Source: Oegoconia quadripuncta
Taxonomy: Eukaryota; Arthropoda; Insecta; Lepidoptera; Autostichidae
Length of the DNA stretch: 64,000 bases
NCBI GenBank assembly: GCA_949316235.1
Contig: OX438748.1
Location: 22,561,575 to 22,625,574, forward strand
Reading direction: 5' to 3'
The translations under genes were made by a program, and so were the position numbers. Within the stretch, counting starts at the first letter, position 1. Each line of letters opens with the position of its first letter. Under the pieces are notes generated by a model, which saw only the letters and a list, made by a program, of their open reading frames with translations, searched no databases and was not told where the DNA came from. Positions 32,623 to 41,927 of the stretch are shown here, in pieces.

Positions 32623-32715
32623 CTGTTCATTATCAATTTGTGTTGTAGTTTTATTTTTTTTCTTGAATCTCGTCTTGCTTATTAATTTATAATATCTTTT
32701 TTTACGGTTTCCCAT
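32623..32715 (-). pseudogene. Transposase-like gene, first coding exon
   Basis: ATG at 32715 opens 31 codons, MGNRKKRYYKLISKTRFKKK and so on to DNEQ, ending at CAG before GTCGGT. Short basic starts of this kind are typical of insect transposon proteins with a Mutator-like domain. It joins in frame to the acceptor at 32278. Confidence 0.5.
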
Positions 32716-32869
32716 TTTACTGAAACAAATAATAGTTTATTACTGTAATGAATGACGCCATTGCAGTTTTCTTAACTTGGCTCATCTTGTCGAACTCCAC
32801 CCAACTAGACCAATATATTGTCAATCCGAAATTTTATTTCGAAAAAATAATAAATGATTAAATAAGTGA

Positions 32870-33010
32870 AAGAATACTCTTTATTGCACAAGAAATGAAA
32901 CAACAGTAATATAGGTACTACAGTTATGATAAACTACATTGTACAACTTCGGTGACCTCTTCCGGACAACCGGTGGTTAAAAGAAAATTAAAATTAAAAA
33001 AAAAGAGAGA
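32870..33010 (-). repeat. Family H retroposon 3' end
   Basis: Carries the shared ACTCTTTATTGCACAAGAAA start and the GACCTCTTCCGGACAACC stretch seen also at 18500 and 38336. Minus orientation, since AATAAAG lies near the 3' end. Confidence 0.6.
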
Positions 33011-33934
33011 GGTTATTAGAAAGGACAGCTTTACAAAAAATATATGATAATATAACATGACAGACAAAACCAGAATAAAGTTGCTACGCAACTGACCAAT
33101 GTCTTAATGAAAGTACAGAACAATAACCTAAATGTAATATGTACATACATCACATATACTTAACTAATGTAACGTCTCTTGGTATTTTTTGTATGCAAGA
33201 AAAAGTTAGCAGTCTATTTAAAACTCCGAAAAATATACTTACACCGTTTTCGGCCGTCGCCGGTACACGAAATGACGCGATCGGTGTGTATAGTGGCGCT
33301 CAACAAAGTGACGTGCGCTCGCTCTGAACACTTGTGGGCGACTGAATCACAGCGATGCGCGACATTATTTTATATCGCCGCGCGGCCGCCATAGTAAAAA
33401 TGTATGGCGGATTTGAAGCGCATTTTGATAAATTCATATCTTAATTGCCTAATACAATTTTTTATATTGGAGACGGTAAATTTGTAGTATAAACACTCCT
33501 GTTTCGGTTGAACTAAAAATAAGCGTAGATTTCTAATGTTATAAACTAAAAAAATACTTAACGCCACCATACGTTTTTTGCATTTTTGTCTAACTTTCCG
33601 TAATTTTGTAGAGTAATGTATAAATAATTTTAACATTTTTCCACGGAGTAAATATTAAGACATTCTTCGTCATGGTAAAAGTATTTTTTTTAAATGTGTA
33701 TATCAAGTATTGTTGAATTTATCAACTTAACAGTAACTGCTGTTTTAGCACATTTCCCTCGGCGCAGGCTTAACTATGTTAGGCTAAGAACTTTTCAAAT
33801 GACCCAGGTACGTGCATCGTACATGATCTGTAGACATGTATTTACGACACTAAATAACAACAACAATATTAATAAAAAAAACAAGAAAATTACTACAAAA
33901 CAGTGAGACTTAAATGCGGTGAGTGCAGTGTTGT

Positions 33935-34236
33935 TTTTTTTTATGCACGATGGCTTCGTACTTGACCTCAGTCACACCTGATGTTAAGTGAAGATGAGGT
34001 CGAAGGTGGAAGCGTCCTGACCCGGACACCCCAATACATTTGGGGGACTGGCTATCTTATCTCTGACAACCGGAACACAACAATGCTATTAACATTGCTG
34101 TTTGGCGGCAAATTTAGATAACATGGTGGTAGCTAGCCAGGCGGACATTTTAAAATGCCCTACCACCAACCAAACCGAGTACTTAAACATGTGCCTGCTG
34201 GGGATCGAACCCGCGACCTCCGAATCGTAAACCCAA
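33935..34236 (-). repeat. SINE-A copy, head truncated
   Basis: Standard A-tail and body; ends at GTAAACCCAATC before the last part of the head. Confidence 0.85.
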
Positions 34237-34511
34237 TCAGCACTCCTGGTGATATATGGCAGACAGAATACCTCCCTACCCGCCTCTTTCAGATTAGGTA
34301 GGCAGACAGCTCTGTCTAGCTAGCAAGGGTAGATAGCTGCTCAGCTATCTAGCCTTTTTCAGATTAGGTAGCTTACTTAACATAAGGTTTCAAAGAAAGA
34401 TTGGGATTCCCAGAGGATTTTTAACCGTGCGCCTGGCTAGCTACTACCACCTCTAACTTACTAATATTTTAAAGATTTTTTTGTTCTAATGATATTGTCA
34501 TTTCAACAGAC

Positions 34512-34615
34512 CTGGCAGTGAACTGTGAAGCCAAGTCCTCTCGTTCAGCGGCCACCGCCAGCAGCTGGCTTATAGACCGCACCGCGTGCGACTTCAAGGC
34601 CACCGCCCTGCCGTT
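34512..34615 (-). CDS. SCAPER: SCAPER exon: first C-terminal helical repeat
   Basis: This 104-bp exon follows TCTCCAACAG in phase 0 and ends with two bases before GTCTGT, a weaker donor. It encodes NGRAVALKSHAVRSISQLLA then VAAEREDLASQFTA. After ...MMEKSDK this lines up with the human EKENVADQIAFQAAGGLTAL / EHILQAV block that opens the ARM-like C-terminal region. The phase agrees with both neighbours. Confidence 0.78.
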
Positions 34616-34708
34616 CTGTTGGAGATGAAAATACACTCAAATATTTCATATTATACACGGAAAATTACAAGTCATCTTAGTTTTATGGTCATTTGGAGTC
34701 TAGATGGT

Positions 34709-34865
34709 TTTTTTTATGATTGACTGGATTCGCGTTTGACCACAATCTCACCTGATGGAAAGTGACGATGTGGTCGAAGATGAAGCACGCGATCCCAGTA
34801 AATGCCTATTCACTCTGCTCTTGAAGATACCAAGGTTGTGGGATTCAGGAAAGACTGACGCCGGA
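34709..34865 (-). mobile_element. Family F 3' tail
   Basis: T-run, GATTGACTGGATTCGCGTTT, CATCGTCACTTTCCATCAGG (inverse) and the VNRHL-type coding end; stops at GACGCCGGA. Confidence 0.75.
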
Positions 34866-34869
34866 CTGA

Positions 34870-35052
34870 CTGGGTTCAGACGTCTTACATGTTTCGGAGA
34901 TCGTATCCGATGCTGCTGGCCCTAAACAAAAGTTCAAGGGTGTCCCAGCCCAAAGGAACATGAAGGGATCTGTAATATTGTGTTTGTGTATGTAATGTGT
35001 ATAGTCTGTAAAATTATTGTTGTACAATAAAGAATATTTTGTTTGTTTGTTT
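34870..35052 (+). repeat. Family H-like retroposon end
   Basis: GTCTGTAAAATTATTGTTGT then ACAATAAAGAATATTTTGTT and a TTTG repeat tail. Abuts the family F tail. Confidence 0.5.
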
Positions 35053-35240
35053 GCATCTAGACAATGGCTATTACAGTGTGATACGTCAGAGCATGTTTTT
35101 ATTCTGTATTTAAAAACACTCAACTTTTACTTTATCCACTCAACGGAATAAACCCTTTTAAGGCTATGATTATAAGACCAGTGACAGTACTCTTATGAAA
35201 GAAATGCTTAGTTACTCTCCTTTAAATAATTAATAACCAA

Positions 35241-35500
35241 ACGACCTGTTTGGTGTAGTGGTTAGCAACTCTGACCGCTATACCAAAAGGTTGCGGGTTC
35301 GAATCCCGCTAGGGGCATATGTTTGTGTGATGAATACGCATATGTGTACCCGAGTTATGGATGTTTTTCATTTATAATAAGCATTTATTTACAAAAAAAA
35401 ATGTATTTATGTAGTATATCAACCATCTAGTATTCACAATACAAGCCTATAGTTGCTTACTGTGGAACTACATGGTATGTCTAAGGATATTTATTATTTA
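35241..35500 (+). repeat. SINE-B copy, full length, next to a SCAPER exon
   Basis: ACGACCTGTTTGGTGTAGTG head, perfect boxes A and B, standard body. It ends about 15 bases before the donor side of exon 35517-36078. Confidence 0.88.
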
Positions 35501-35516
35501 ATTAAATCATAATTAC

Positions 35517-36078
35517 CTTATCAGATTTCTCCATCATCCGATGCAACTCGTTCAACTGTCTCTCCAAGAAGGTCACATCTATCACCACCCTCGACCACCT
35601 GTCACTCTTGCAGCTAGCCTTACTAGTGTCGCTTAGAGAACTACACACCGAACTTGTTTTACTCAGTTTCGGTCTATCATTACTCCCTCTATTCTCATTC
35701 GACTCTTTGTTACCCTTCCTCTTCTTCCTCTTACTGCCCTCGTTTTTCACCTCTGCAATTTCGTTATCAATAACTATTTCCTTTTCGTTATTATTAACGT
35801 TATCCGCTTTATCGTCGCTGACCTTCTTCTTTTTGGATTTCTTCTTTTCAGTATCATTATCACCGTTTATGACTTTATTACTGACTTTGATTTTGTTTTT
35901 CTTGTTATTAATATCTGTTTGGTCGTCATTGTTATCTTTTTTGTTGGTATCGTTGTATTCTGGATCTAGTAGAGGTGCCAATATGTTATTCAGTTGGTTT
36001 ATTACTTTGTGTAGCTTGTTTGTTGCTGGATTGAGTTCGAGCGGCAGGTTCTCGTCTATAATAGGGGTGTCAGTTGCA
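35517..36078 (-). CDS. SCAPER: SCAPER exon with a large Asn/Lys-rich insertion
   Basis: This 562-bp exon follows CCTTTTTCAG, completes a codon with one base and ends in phase 0 before GTAATT. The start, with NPATNKLHKVINQLNNILAP, and the end, with RVVIDVTFLERQLNELHRMM then EKSDK, fit human SPYKAKLQRLAKDLLKQ and ALDRTLGEITRILEKEN. Between them lie about 100 low-complexity residues rich in Asn, Asp, Lys and Glu plus a Ser-rich stretch, much longer than the short linker in human. The insertion is in frame with no stop, so it is probably a disordered loop. The antisense frame is also open but is only a shadow. Confidence 0.85.
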
Positions 36079-36261
36079 CTGAAAAAGGAGTTAACAGTGT
36101 TATTACACTTCAAATAGAATATCGTTTATTTCCTCGTAAATAGAGTTTTATTTTCGGATAAGCTAGTTAAGAGAAGACTAGGCTGAAAGTGGGCAAACAA
36201 CACGTGATCTAGGCGTCACTTATGACAACTGTTGGTGAATACAATTTATCGGGACATTTTT

Positions 36262-36343
36262 ATACACAACGGGTTGATACTTGACCTCAATCACACCTGA
36301 TGTTAAGTGAAGATGAGGTCGAAGCGTACTGACCCGGATTTGT
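36262..36343 (-). repeat. SINE-A 3' fragment
   Basis: CACAACGGGTTGATACTTGA to GAAGCGTACTGACCCGGA. Confidence 0.7.
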
Positions 36344-36389
36344 ACATTTTGGAGGCTCTATTTAGGTTTTTTGGATACAAATCTAACTA

Positions 36390-36597
36390 TCTAACTAATA
36401 CTATAAATACGAAAGTGTGGATGTTTGTTTCTTGATAAATCACGGCGAAACGGATTAACGGATTTGGATGAAATTTGGTATGTACGTAGAATATACCCGC
36501 GATTGAAACATAGGATACTTTTTATCCCGATAAAGTGAGTAGTTCCCGCGGGATAAACAGATTTCCGCGAAAAAGTTATTCCAGGCGGAAAGCTAGT
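36390..36597 (+). mobile_element. Small Helitron (non-autonomous)
   Basis: Starts TCTAACTAATACTATAAATA and ends GCGGAAAGCTAGT (CTAGT terminus), with GATACTTTTTATCCCGATAA and TTCCCGCGGGA inside. No coding capacity at 208 bp. Confidence 0.78.
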
Positions 36598-36726
36598 TAT
36601 AAATATAAGTAAACATCATCTGCATATAAGAAATGAGGATTCCAGCATCGTGTGACATCAGAATTCTCACTAAGAACACCTATTGAATAACTCTTGAACT
36701 ACAGTGACACTATTTTTTTATATTAA

Positions 36727-36849
36727 TCTAGCCAGTCCCCCAAATGTGTTGGGGTTTCCGGGTCAGTACGCTTCCACCTTCGACTTCATCTTCACTTAAC
36801 ATCAAGTGTGATTGAGGTAAAGTACTTACCCGTCGTGCATACAAAAAAA
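36727..36849 (+). repeat. SINE-A 3' fragment
   Basis: TAGCCAGTCCCCCAAATGTG to the A-tail at 36842. Confidence 0.75.
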
Positions 36850-37010
36850 AATATTATCAAGAGAACTGAAGTCCACTGTGTACTCTAGCATCACAAATAA
36901 TCTTGGTTAAGGTACGATAGACCTGTTATGTCTAGAACAACTCCAGCCCCTAAAGCTAGCCCCTAGAGCAGTTATCCAGCATGGTATTCCATACAACCTT
37001 TGAAGCCCAA

Positions 37011-37238
37011 ATTTTTTTGAACTAAATTAACCGATTCTAATGAAACTTTACACACATGAAGCAGGTGCAAAGAACTAAAAAGTTAGTACAGAACATATTT
37101 CAAAAAGAGTATGGAAACTCAATTAGAGTGTTAAGTTTCCCATAGTGCAATATATGCTTTTATATTCGATATGTTGAAAATGTTTTATACTAACTAGAGG
37201 TTTAAAAAAACGTCGGCGACCAATAGGAGCGGTTTCAA
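37011..37238 (+). repeat. Family T repeat
   Basis: Shares ACTAAATTAACCGATT.TAAT and AAATGTTTTATACTAACT with 19655-20010. Confidence 0.45.
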
Positions 37239-37699
37239 CCGCCTCCGTGGCTCAATGTAAACAACATTGGGTTTACGATTCGGAGGTCGCGGGTTCGATC
37301 CCCAGCGGGGTACATATTTAGTACTCGGTTTGGTCGGTGGTAGGGCATTTTAAATGTCCGCCTGGCTAGCTACCACCATCTTATCTAAATCTGCCGCCAA
37401 GCAGCAATGTTAATAGCATTGTTGTGTTCCAGTTGTCAGAGATAATATAGCCAGTCCCCCAAATAAGATGGGGTGTCCGGGTCACGCTACCATCTTCGGC
37501 CTCATCTTCACTTAACATCAGGTGTGATTGAGGTCAAGTACGAACCCGTCGTGAATGAAAAAAAAATTATTATTTTTCAAAACCATAGCCAGTCCCCCAA
37601 ATAAGATGGGGTGTCCGGGTCACCCTACCGTCTTCGGCCTCATCTTCACTTAACATCAGGTGTGATTGAGGACAAGTACTAACCAGTTGTGCTGAAAAA
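37239..37699 (+). repeat. SINE-A copy with its 3' 110 bp duplicated in tandem
   Basis: A full SINE-A with A-tail ends at about 37567. From 37587 the last 110 bp (ATAGCCAGTCCCCCAAATAA ... AGTACTAACCAGTTGTGC) repeats, again with an A-run. Both share the uncommon ATAAGATGGGGTGTCCGGGT variant. Confidence 0.85.
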
Positions 37700-37796
37700 A
37701 AATAGGGTCGGCTTGATAACAATCTGACATGAATCCACCAATCCGTGCTGCATCAAAACCCTTCCAAAGATGACCGCTCACCAGCAGTTAATCTAA

Positions 37797-38124
37797 GGCC
37801 CGTGTTAATAAATCAATCTCAATACAAGTCTTGAGGCTGTATCAATCGAGATGCGTCTTAAGCAGTTGCCGCTATCTCAACCTCCGTGCTAATTTATAAA
37901 CCAATCTTGAGGTCTACACAGCTGAGATCACTTCTCAAGTATTCGCCTCAGCGGCGAATGAATGATAGTCTTGAGTTTTGTTTATTAATACGCACACGTC
38001 TCAAGTGAGTACCGCTTGAGTATGCACGTGCTTTTCAGGTCTCACGTTAGGTTTATTAATCAACACGTTTGAGACCGGTCACAAGACTGTTCTCAATCTT
38101 GAGAATGGTTTATTAATACGGGCC
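37797..38124. mobile_element. Harbinger-like MITE-U beside a SCAPER exon
   Basis: Ends GGCCCGTGTTAATAAATCAA and, inverted, GGCCCGTATTAATAAACCAT, with TAA on both sides (37794-37796, 38125-38127), the 3-base duplication typical of PIF/Harbinger. Many CTCAAG/CTTGAG palindromic steps inside. Confidence 0.75.
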
Positions 38125-38148
38125 TAAACCTATTATGATAAAACTTAC

Positions 38149-38297
38149 GTCGAAAGGAGTTTCTGTTTAATCTTCCTAGCTTTCTTCTTGATTGCCTTCT
38201 GTTTCTCTCGCTCTCTCCTCTCCTGTTCCAGTCTTTCAGCTTCCTCCTGCAGCTCTCTCTCCTCTTTGGAGATCTGGTCATGACTCTCCGAGGTGGT
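38149..38297 (-). CDS. SCAPER: SCAPER exon: lysine/glutamate-rich helix after the zinc finger
   Basis: This 149-bp exon follows AATTTACAG in phase 0 and ends two bases into a codon before GTAAGT. It encodes TTSESHDQISKEERELQEEA, then ERLEQERREREKQKAIKKKA and RKIKQKLLS. It matches the human EALKDGEERQKNKKKAKKIKARM region that lies just after the C2H2 finger. A Harbinger-like MITE ends only 24 bases past its donor. Confidence 0.84.
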
Positions 38298-38335
38298 CTG
38301 TAAATTGTGATGATAATAGACACATGTTTCAATCA

Positions 38336-38460
38336 ATCAAATACTCTTTATTGCACAATTAACAAAAGCTACATGAAGAATACAGCGTACATCATAAATC
38401 ACACAAAAAGGCGGCCTTATCGCTAACAGCGATCTCCTCCAGGCAAGGGTAAAGATACAA
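38336..38460 (-). repeat. Family H retroposon 3' end
   Basis: AATACTCTTTATTGCACAAT, AAAAGGCGGCCTTATCGCTA and GATCTCCTCCAGGCAA. Confidence 0.7.
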
Positions 38461-38670
38461 GCTACCAGTAGATGAGGTTTGTACTAATATTAGCTATACG
38501 GGTGTATTTTATAGTTGGTAATTATTATATAACGTAAAGATAAAAATACATAAACTAAGCGTACAAACTATAACTAGATAATTTATGTTTATGTCTCCAA
38601 TTAACAGTTTAACGTAATTTTATGATGTGTTCCATTTCTTCTTTGGTTTAACATGAAAGTTTAAAGCGCC

Positions 38671-39229
38671 TTTTTTTTTATGCTAAACGGGTTGGTACTT
38701 CACCTCAATCACACCTGACGTTAAGTGAAGGTGAGGTCGAAAGTGGAAGCGTACTGACCCGGAAACCCCAACACATTTGGGGGACTGGCTATCTTATCTC
38801 TGACAACCGGAACACAACAGTGCTATTAAAATTCAAGTTGTCAATATTTTAATTTCTATTTTGTTGTAATTTTTTGTTTTGCTAACAATTGTTCATTATA
38901 TGGTCAAATTTACTAATTGTAATGTTTAAGCCCTCCTATTACTAATAAACCTATCCTCCCTCCCTTCACCTCGGGGTGAAGGGGGGGTGATTGAAAAACA
39001 GCGTTGACCGTGACATCTGTCCCGGTACAGCAAAGCTGATGTCACTCCCTTTTGCCTTGACTATTCAAAATTCTTACTATGTCAATAGCATTAAGTAAAA
39101 TAGGATCTAAGGCAATAAATAATTTTTATTAATATTATTATTATTAAAATTGCTGCTTGGCGGTAGATTTAGATAAGATGGTGGTAGCTAGCCAGGCGGA
39201 CATTTAAAATGCCCTACCACCAACCAACC
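38671..39229 (-). repeat. SINE-A copy interrupted by a retroposon
   Basis: 3' half at 38671-38833 and 5' half at 39143-39229, ending in the ACCACCAACCAACC region before the head. Confidence 0.82.
38834..39142 (+). mobile_element. 309-bp retroposon inside SINE-A
   Basis: Flanked by ATTAAAATT at 38825-38833 and 39143-39151. Ends in ATTATTATTATT. It contains CACCTCGGGGTGAAGGGGGG and GTCCCGGTACAGCAAAGCTG; I do not recognise a coding part. Confidence 0.75.
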
Positions 39230-39374
39230 GCCTTGAAAGAAATATTACAATTCTGGACTTGACCGTGATTTTTTAATGTACGTACAAAATTTGAAGATAC
39301 TATAAAACAGAAACTTATTAAGATATGGCTTTCTTTAGATGCCAAAATGCAACGGGGTCCTCATATCCATAAAA

Positions 39375-39430
39375 GCTCGAGCGAGCGAAGCGAGCGTGCC
39401 ACGGCAGCGGCCGGCAAAGCGCCGGAATTG
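39375..39430. repeat. GC-rich imperfect palindrome
   Basis: AGCTCGAGCGAGCGAAGCGA then GCGTGCCACGGCAGCGGCCG; it differs sharply in base content from its flanks. No function assigned. Confidence 0.4.
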
Positions 39431-39452
39431 ATTTGTATAATAAATAATATTT

Positions 39453-39781
39453 TTTTTTTTTGTTATGCACGACGGCTTCGTACTTGACCTCAATCACACC
39501 TGATGTTAAGTGAAGATGAGATCGAAGGTGGAAGCGTACTGACCCGGAAACCCAAATACATTTGGGGGACTGGCTATCTTATCTCTGACAACCGGAACAC
39601 AACAATGTAACATTGCTGATTGGCGGCAGATTTGGATAAGATGGTGGTAGCTAGCCAGGCGGACATTAAAATGCCCTACCACCAACCAAACCGAGTACTT
39701 AAACATGTACCCCGCTGGGGATCGAACCCGCGACCTCCGAATCGTAAACCCAATGTTGTTTGCATTGAGCCACGGAGGCGG
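39453..39781 (-). repeat. SINE-A copy, full length
   Basis: A-tail at 39450-39462, head ending GAGCCACGGAGGCGGT. Confidence 0.9.
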
Positions 39782-39783
39782 TC

Positions 39784-40843
39784 ATATAATTTCAAACAAT
39801 ATAATTTTGTGAAGAGCATGTTATGCCAAACCATATTTGACTACATAATACTTGGTAAAATGAAACATGGCATTATTTGTTAAACAACAAATTGCCTAAA
39901 ATAGTATTGCTAACTGTAAAATTGCGAAAAGTTGTTTTGCCAAATGTTTTTTGCCAAATGAAAATGTGGGAAACATACTTTGGCATGTGATACTTTGAGA
40001 AACGTTTTTTACCCTTGAGCAGACTTGTACAGGAGGTGTCAACGAATAAACAACCCCGGAATAACCTGAGCTGAAGTTCTGCGTTTTATTTACCACTCGC
40101 ACGTTTACTTTTACTTACTTACAACATCATTATTACACATACGATATTATTTGAAGGATTAATACAATTATATGGTAGAAAATTAAGGTCGGGTACCGTC
40201 ACTTCGTCGTCGCAGTTTCCGAAAAGCGATTCCCTCCTGTTTTAGAAAGCAATGCAGAATTCCGAATTTCGTATCAAATTCGAAAAAAGTAAAAAGGGCT
40301 TTTTGGCGGGATCTCGGCGAGTGAAGTTGCATTTTTCTTTATAATTCTTATAATTTGTGCATTCTGACTTTTGAAGCTTAATAATGGCAGGATATTGTGC
40401 AGCAAAAGTTAGTGATGGTGTACAAGTGAAGGGAAGTGTAAATTAAAGTGCGTAACGAAGCTTTCGGGTTCCCACAGGAAGCCGCCAAAAATCTTTTGTA
40501 AAGCATTATGCCACTTTACTGAAGAATGACTTGACCGTGATTAGACTCTGTATACGCCAAGTATACGACGAATTACTTGTTTCGGCTGAGACTGACTTAT
40601 AAACTGAAGAAATAAAAGAAATAAGACATGGCTGTATGGGCTTAGATCCATTTGCCTTCTCCGATAGAGGAGTGAATAAAACGAAAAAAGGTCAAAGAGT
40701 ATCGCAAAGAAGACAAAAGAGGTCGAGCTTGAACCATCATCACATGTTGGTATTAAAATGGCTGTTAATGATGACGTTAGGTACGGAACCATCAGGGTAC
40801 GACTCCTCCTCCAACTATACACTAGACTCTTGCCGTGACTCAC
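39784..40843. other. Intronic sequence where the zinc-finger exon was expected
   Basis: Includes repeated TTTGCCAAATG words at 39935-39960. I checked the minus strand for CxxC...HxxxxxH spacing between good splice sites and found none. Confidence 0.5.
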
Positions 40844-41005
40844 CGCTTGCCGAGGACCCGTGGCCTTCTCCCTGATAGCCTGAAGGTGGGACTCAAGCCG
40901 CTGCTGGCTGGCATCCTGCTTATCCCTGATCCTCGAGCGAAGAGCATCCGCTTCCAACTCGGCCGCTGCAGCCAGAGCCGACAGTCGGGACTTCACGCCT
41001 TCCGC
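40844..41005 (-). CDS. SCAPER: SCAPER exon: end of the long coiled coil
   Basis: This 162-bp exon (54 codons, phase 0-0) lies between TTCTTTAG and GTGAGT. It encodes AEGVKSRLSALAAAAELEAD followed by ALRSRIRDKQDASQQRLESH and LQAIREKATGPRQA. It parallels human REERLAALTAAQQEAMEELQKK...RRHMEQIEQRKEKA. In the family the next block is a C2H2 zinc finger; here the next recognisable exon (38149-38297) lies after that block. Confidence 0.86.
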
Positions 41006-41270
41006 CTAAAGAACAAATTAATGTTTTGAATACGCATTTACAGTGCGGGCTAGCAACACTATATTTTTATGTTATTTTTGATATTTGATTTTATATTTGA
41101 CACGAGGTCCTAATTTATTAATCTCGATTCGTTAAACACGTGATTGCTTTTTCTAAAATAAAAAAATAATAATAAATATTTGGGACACTTACACCAATCA
41201 TCTAGTCCCAAACTATGCAATGCTTGTACTGTGGATACTAGATAACGGCTAAATAAATATACATAAATAT

Positions 41271-41388
41271 TGATGTCAATTCGGATGTACACAAACTAAA
41301 CTAAAACCAGTTTTGGAGTGGTGCCGTCGCATCGTGTTTTTAGTTTCAGTGGTTTTAGTTTAGTTGGTGTACATCCGAATTGACACCA
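41271..41388. mobile_element. MITE-D copy fused to SINE-B, centre deleted
   Basis: TGATGTCAATTCGGATGTAC and inverse end CCGAATTGACACCA. About 24 bp shorter in the centre than other copies. Confidence 0.82.
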
Positions 41389-41391
41389 TTG

Positions 41392-41650
41392 ACGACCATT
41401 TTGGTGTAGTGGTTAGAAATTCTGCCGCTATACCAAAAGGTCGCGGGTTCGAATCCCGATAGGGCCATAAGTTTGTATGATGAATACAAACATGTGTTCC
41501 CGAGTTATGGATGTTTTTCATTTATATGTGTATTTATTTACAAAAAAAAAGTGTTTGTGTAGTTTATCAACCATCCGGTATCTATAGTACAAGCCTAGTT
41601 GCTTAGTGTGGAACTAGATGGCGCTGTGTGTATGTGCAAAGATATTTATT
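41392..41650 (+). repeat. SINE-B copy next to MITE-D
   Basis: ACGACCATTTTGGTGTAGTG head, box B GGGTTCGAATCCCGATAGGG, full body. Confidence 0.85.
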
Positions 41651-41927
41651 TATTTATATAAACACCCATGACTCGGGAATAAATGTTCGTATTCATAACA
41701 CAAACATTAACCCCTCGCGGGATTCGAACCCGCAACCGTTGGTTTCGCTGATGGGTTCACTATCCATTACACCAATCGATTTTCGATTGAGAAAAATTCA
41801 AAGTTACGTCTGTAAGTGCAAATAGATGGCTGACACTAAGTAAACATTTAGATAGAATCATGAAACTTTGTCTGATAATAAAACCAAATATTATGATGTA
41901 CTGATTATGTCTCAAATTTTGATTGAA

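Larger units (their letters stand above)
30276..33769 (-). mobile_element. TTAA-flanked DNA transposon (Kolobok- or piggyBac-class) in the mariner leader
   Basis: TTAA occurs at 30272-30275 and 33770-33773. The internal ends are GGCTGCGCCGAGCGAAA and, inverted, GCCTGCGCCGAGGGAAA (15 of 17 identical). TTAA duplications are typical of piggyBac and Kolobok. Inside, two minus-strand exons (32623-32715, 32140-32278) look like the start of a transposase with a Mutator-like/Kolobok N-terminus. A 5'-truncated RT element (31205-32135), a small MITE (32379-32590) and LINE tails occupy the rest. Superfamily assignment is an inference. Confidence 0.6.
28659..33808 (-). mobile_element. mariner element split by a TTAA-flanked insertion
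   Basis: Terminal repeats are CGAGGGTCATTTGAAAAGTT at 28659 and its inverse ending at 33808, with TA outside both. 31 bases (28662-28692 and 33775-33805) are perfectly inverted. Between them lie a broken mariner transposase (28753-30135), its 5' leader, and a 3.5-kb element at 30276-33769 bounded by TTAA on both sides. Removing the insert with one TTAA restores a continuous mariner leader of ordinary length. Confidence 0.82.
41188..41785 (-). repeat. SINE-C copy split by MITE-D plus SINE-B
   Basis: SINE-C at 41188-41270 (CAATCATCTAGTCCCAAACT) resumes near 41652 (TATAAACACCCATGACTCGG) to 41785. The composite MITE-D/SINE-B occupies the gap. Confidence 0.82.

Noticed and set aside
35608..36117. 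169-codon plus-strand ORF, Leu/Ser-rich and membrane-like
   Set aside because: It is the antisense of the SCAPER exon 35517-36078; the Asn/Lys codons read as Leu/Phe on the other strand.
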